A DNA stretch of 5,954 nt, from NCBI GenBank assembly GCA_900555375.1, contig USLC01000055.1, positions 1 to 5,954 of the forward strand. The letters run 5' to 3'. The position numbers and the translations under genes are program-made. The stretch is from an uncultured Eubacteriales bacterium. GTDB lineage: Bacteria > Bacillota > Clostridia > Monoglobales > Monoglobaceae. The notes beneath the pieces are model-generated. The model was not told where the DNA came from. It worked only from the letters and a program-made list of their open reading frames with translations, and did no database searches. Shown piece by piece: positions 3,629 to 5,954 of the stretch (position 1 is its first letter; each line of letters starts with the position of its first letter).

Positions 3629-4720
3629 ATGAAACTTGAAGGGCAAATCAGAATCCCGTCGGGCTGCGCTATTTCGGCAGTTATTTCTAAAGACGGGAAG
3701 AAAATGACAGGCGAAAAAATCATCGAGAGTATGATTCCCATGCACGACCGTTCAAACGGTTTGGGCGGCGGTTTCGCTGCTTACGGAATATACCCTGATT
3801 ACGCTGATTATTACGCCTTCCACATTTTTTACGACGACTTCGCTTGTCGTGAGACCTGCGAAAAGTTTATCAAAGACAAATTTGAAATCGTAAAGGCAGA
3901 GAGTATCCCCGTACGCAAGATAGAACAGATTACGGACGCGCCTCTTATATGGAGATACTTTTTAACGCCCGACCCGTATGCGCTTAAACATTCTCAGCTT
4001 GACGAGAAAGAGTTTGTTGCACGTGCCGTAATGAAAATCAATACAGAATATAAGGGCAGCTATGTTTTTTCAAGCGGAAAGAATATGGGTGCGTTTAAGG
4101 CTGTCGGCTTCCCTGAGGATGTTGGAGTTTACTATAAGCTTGATGAGTATGAGGCATACAGCTGGACGGCTCACGGCAGATATCCTACAAACACCCCCGG
4201 CTGGTGGGGCGGCGCTCATCCTTTTGCGCTTCTTGACTATTCAATAGTTCATAACGGCGAAATTTCGTCTTATGACGCAAACCGAAGATTTATAGAAATG
4301 TACGGTTATAAATGTAATTTGCAGACAGACACTGAGGTTATAACATACATAGCCGACTATCTTTTAAGAAAAAAGAAGCTTACGCTCAATGAGGCCGCTT
4401 CGGTTATGGCTGCTCCGTTTTGGAGTACAATAGAAAGTGCCGATGAAAAGACAAAAGAGACGCTGACATATTTAAGAACGATTTATTCGGGGCTTTTGAT
4501 AACCGGACCGTTTTCAATTATACTTGGGTTTGACGGTGGCTTGATGGCTTTAAATGACAGACTTAAGCTTCGCTCTATGGTTGTGGGAGAGAAAGACGAT
4601 AAGGTGTTTATTGCAAGTGAGGAAGCGGCAATAAGAGTTATGGAGCCAAATGCCGAAAATATCTACGCTCCGTCTGGCGGAGAACCTGTTATAGTAAAGG
4701 TTAAGGAGGGTGCTTATTAA
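3629..4720 (+). CDS. Glutamate synthase amidotransferase subunit (class II glutaminase domain)
   Basis: This 363-residue protein is the glutamine-hydrolysing part of a split, archaeal-type glutamate synthase (GltB N-terminal domain as a separate protein). Such enzymes take ammonia from glutamine and pass it to an FMN/Fe-S partner that aminates 2-oxoglutarate. Visible motifs are IPSGCAISAVIS with Cys13, the likely nucleophile exposed when a 12-residue propeptide is removed; HDRSNGLGGGFAAYG (39-53); HGRYPTNTPG (182-191); AHPF (196-199); VHNGEISSY (207-215); and QTDTEV (232-237). These match the glutamine-binding Arg, Asn/Gly and Asp of class II amidotransferases. The ribosome binding site AAAGGA at 3614-3619 supports the start. 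The gene ends TAATG, overlapping the next start by one base, so the two are translated together. Confidence 0.88.
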   Translation: MKLEGQIRIPSGCAISAVISKDGKKMTGEKIIESMIPMHDRSNGLGGGFAAYGIYPDYADYYAFHIFYDDFACRETCEKFIKDKFEIVKAESIPVRKIEQITDAPLIWRYFLTPDPYALKHSQLDEKEFVARAVMKINTEYKGSYVFSSGKNMGAFKAVGFPEDVGVYYKLDEYEAYSWTAHGRYPTNTPGWWGGAHPFALLDYSIVHNGEISSYDANRRFIEMYGYKCNLQTDTEVITYIADYLLRKKKLTLNEAASVMAAPFWSTIESADEKTKETLTYLRTIYSGLLITGPFSIILGFDGGLMALNDRLKLRSMVVGEKDDKVFIASEEAAIRVMEPNAENIYAPSGGEPVIVKVKEGAY

Positions 4721-5949
4721 TGGGTGTTGAATATATCTATCCCGAATTTGAGGTTGTGCGAAATCAAGACAGATGTATTAAATGCAGAGTTTGTGAAAGA
4801 CAATGTTCAAATGAGGTTCATACATATGACGCGGACGGAAACGTTATGCTGAGTGATGAATCAAAGTGCGTATGCTGTCACAGGTGCGTTTCGCTATGTC
4901 CCACGCACGCGCTTTCGATTGAAAAAAGCAGATGCTCTTACCGCGAAAATGCAAACTGGTCAAACAGTACGATAAAAGAGATTTATAAGCAGGCAAACAG
5001 CGGCGGCGTGCTGCTTTCGTCTATGGGTAACCCAAATCCGCTGCCTGTTTACTGGGATAAAATCCTGATAAATGCGTCGCAGGTAACCAATCCTCCTATT
5101 GACCCGCTGAGAGAGCCGATGGAGACAAGGGTATTTTTGGGTAAGAAAAATGTTGAGCCGAAACGCAATAGTGACGGAAGCCTTGACTGTACTCTTCCGC
5201 CGCAGCTTGAACTTTCGATGCCGGTAATGTTTTCGGCGATGAGCTACGGCTCTATCAGCTATAACGCTCATGAGTCGCTTGCAAGAGCGTCAAGAGAGCT
5301 GGGAATCTATTATAATACCGGTGAGGGCGGACTGCACGAGGATTTTTATTGCTACGGCGAAAACACAATAGTTCAGGTTGCTTCGGGACGTTTTGGAGTG
5401 TATAAAGATTATCTTGAGGCAGGCGCTGCGGTAGAAATTAAAATGGGACAGGGAGCAAAGCCCGGTATAGGCGGACACCTTCCCGGGGCAAAAATTGTCG
5501 GTGACGTATCAAGAACAAGAATGATACCCGAAGGCTCTGATGCAATTTCACCTGCGCCGCATCACGATATATATTCAATAGAAGATTTGCGGCAGCTTGT
5601 ATACTCGCTTAAAGAGGCAACGGAGTATAAAAAGCCTGTTATAGTAAAGGTTGCGGCTGTACATAACATCGCGGCGATAGCAAGCGGTATAGCAAGAAGC
5701 GGAGCGGATATAATCGCTATAGACGGCTTCCGCGGAGGTACGGGGGCGGCTCCTACCAGAATCCGCGATAATGTGGGAATCCCGATAGAGCTTGCTCTTG
5801 CATCGGTTGACCAAAGACTGAGAGATGAGGGGATAAGAAATAACGTGTCGCTTGTTGTCGGCGGAAGTATAAGAAGTGCGGCAGATGTTGTTAAGGCTGT
5901 GGCTCTCGGCGCTGACGCTTGTACAATCCTTCTACACCATGATCCTTAA
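4720..5949 (+). CDS. Glutamate synthase FMN/ferredoxin subunit, C-terminally aberrant
   Basis: This is the synthase part of the split glutamate synthase. An N-terminal two-cluster ferredoxin segment has C19-C22-C25-C29 and C50-C53-C56-C60-P, binding two 4Fe-4S clusters. It is followed by the FMN-binding alpha/beta barrel: SAMSYGSISYNAHES (172-186), NTGEGG, SGRFGV, IKMGQGAKPGIGGHLPG (240-256), ISPAPHHDIYSIEDL (276-290), IDGFRGGTGAAP (334-345), and GGSIRSAADVVKAVALGADA (381-400). The ribosome binding site AAGGAGGG (4703-4710) is 9 bases upstream. After about residue 402 (base 5926) the sequence stops resembling the family, reading ILLHHDP then TAA. The expected Gly-rich phosphate-site end of the barrel and the Cys-rich 3Fe-4S segment are missing. 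A full member would have roughly 500 residues against 409 here, so I read this as truncated at the window or contig edge. Confidence 0.85.
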   Translation: MGVEYIYPEFEVVRNQDRCIKCRVCERQCSNEVHTYDADGNVMLSDESKCVCCHRCVSLCPTHALSIEKSRCSYRENANWSNSTIKEIYKQANSGGVLLSSMGNPNPLPVYWDKILINASQVTNPPIDPLREPMETRVFLGKKNVEPKRNSDGSLDCTLPPQLELSMPVMFSAMSYGSISYNAHESLARASRELGIYYNTGEGGLHEDFYCYGENTIVQVASGRFGVYKDYLEAGAAVEIKMGQGAKPGIGGHLPGAKIVGDVSRTRMIPEGSDAISPAPHHDIYSIEDLRQLVYSLKEATEYKKPVIVKVAAVHNIAAIASGIARSGADIIAIDGFRGGTGAAPTRIRDNVGIPIELALASVDQRLRDEGIRNNVSLVVGGSIRSAADVVKAVALGADACTILLHHDP

Positions 5950-5954
5950 AGAAA

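Overview
The window looks like a chromosomal fragment from a spore-forming, low-to-moderate-GC Bacillota, most likely an anaerobic Clostridia member. The reasons are a spoIID gene, strong purine-rich ribosome binding sites of the AAGGAGG type, near-consensus sigma-A promoters, a Zn-binding (Cys4-type) ribosomal protein S18, and a split glutamate synthase with a ferredoxin-like FMN subunit. The species cannot be named from this sequence. No mobile element, CRISPR array, tRNA or rRNA was seen.

Layout. At the left edge (1-43, minus strand) lie the first 14 codons of a secreted or lipoprotein-type gene with its own promoter (124-152), which is overlapped by interleaved inverted repeats. Bases 174-252 hold a 48-bp near-perfect palindrome joined to an intrinsic terminator. 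That terminator closes the minus-strand operon rpsF-ssb-rpsR (1364 down to 334), which is driven by a fully consensus TTGACA-17-TATAAT promoter at 1439-1467 with a structured leader. Divergent from it, on the plus strand, is spoIID (1530-2543), whose candidate sigma-E promoter abuts the rpsF promoter. A cytidylate-kinase-like gene follows (2663-3280), then an intergenic stretch of about 350 bp with a hairpin terminator (3427-3452).

The right third is a glutamate synthase operon. A strong promoter (3507-3535) fires almost directly into a 53-nt, 24-bp hairpin plus T6 (3548-3606). This looks like an intrinsic terminator in the leader. Behind it come the glutaminase (class II amidotransferase) subunit (3629-4720) and the ferredoxin/FMN synthase subunit (4720-5949), which overlap by one base. 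The amidotransferase would release ammonia from glutamine, and the FMN/Fe-S subunit would add it reductively to 2-oxoglutarate. The FMN subunit departs from the family in its last seven or so codons and stops 5 bp before the window end, which looks like a contig-edge artefact or a real truncation.

The genes themselves are ordinary. The most interesting material is regulatory: the promoter-proximal terminator of the glt operon, with a tandem repeat over its -10 and a leaderless mini-ORF running through it; the 48-bp palindrome next to the rpsR terminator; and the rpsF leader hairpin.
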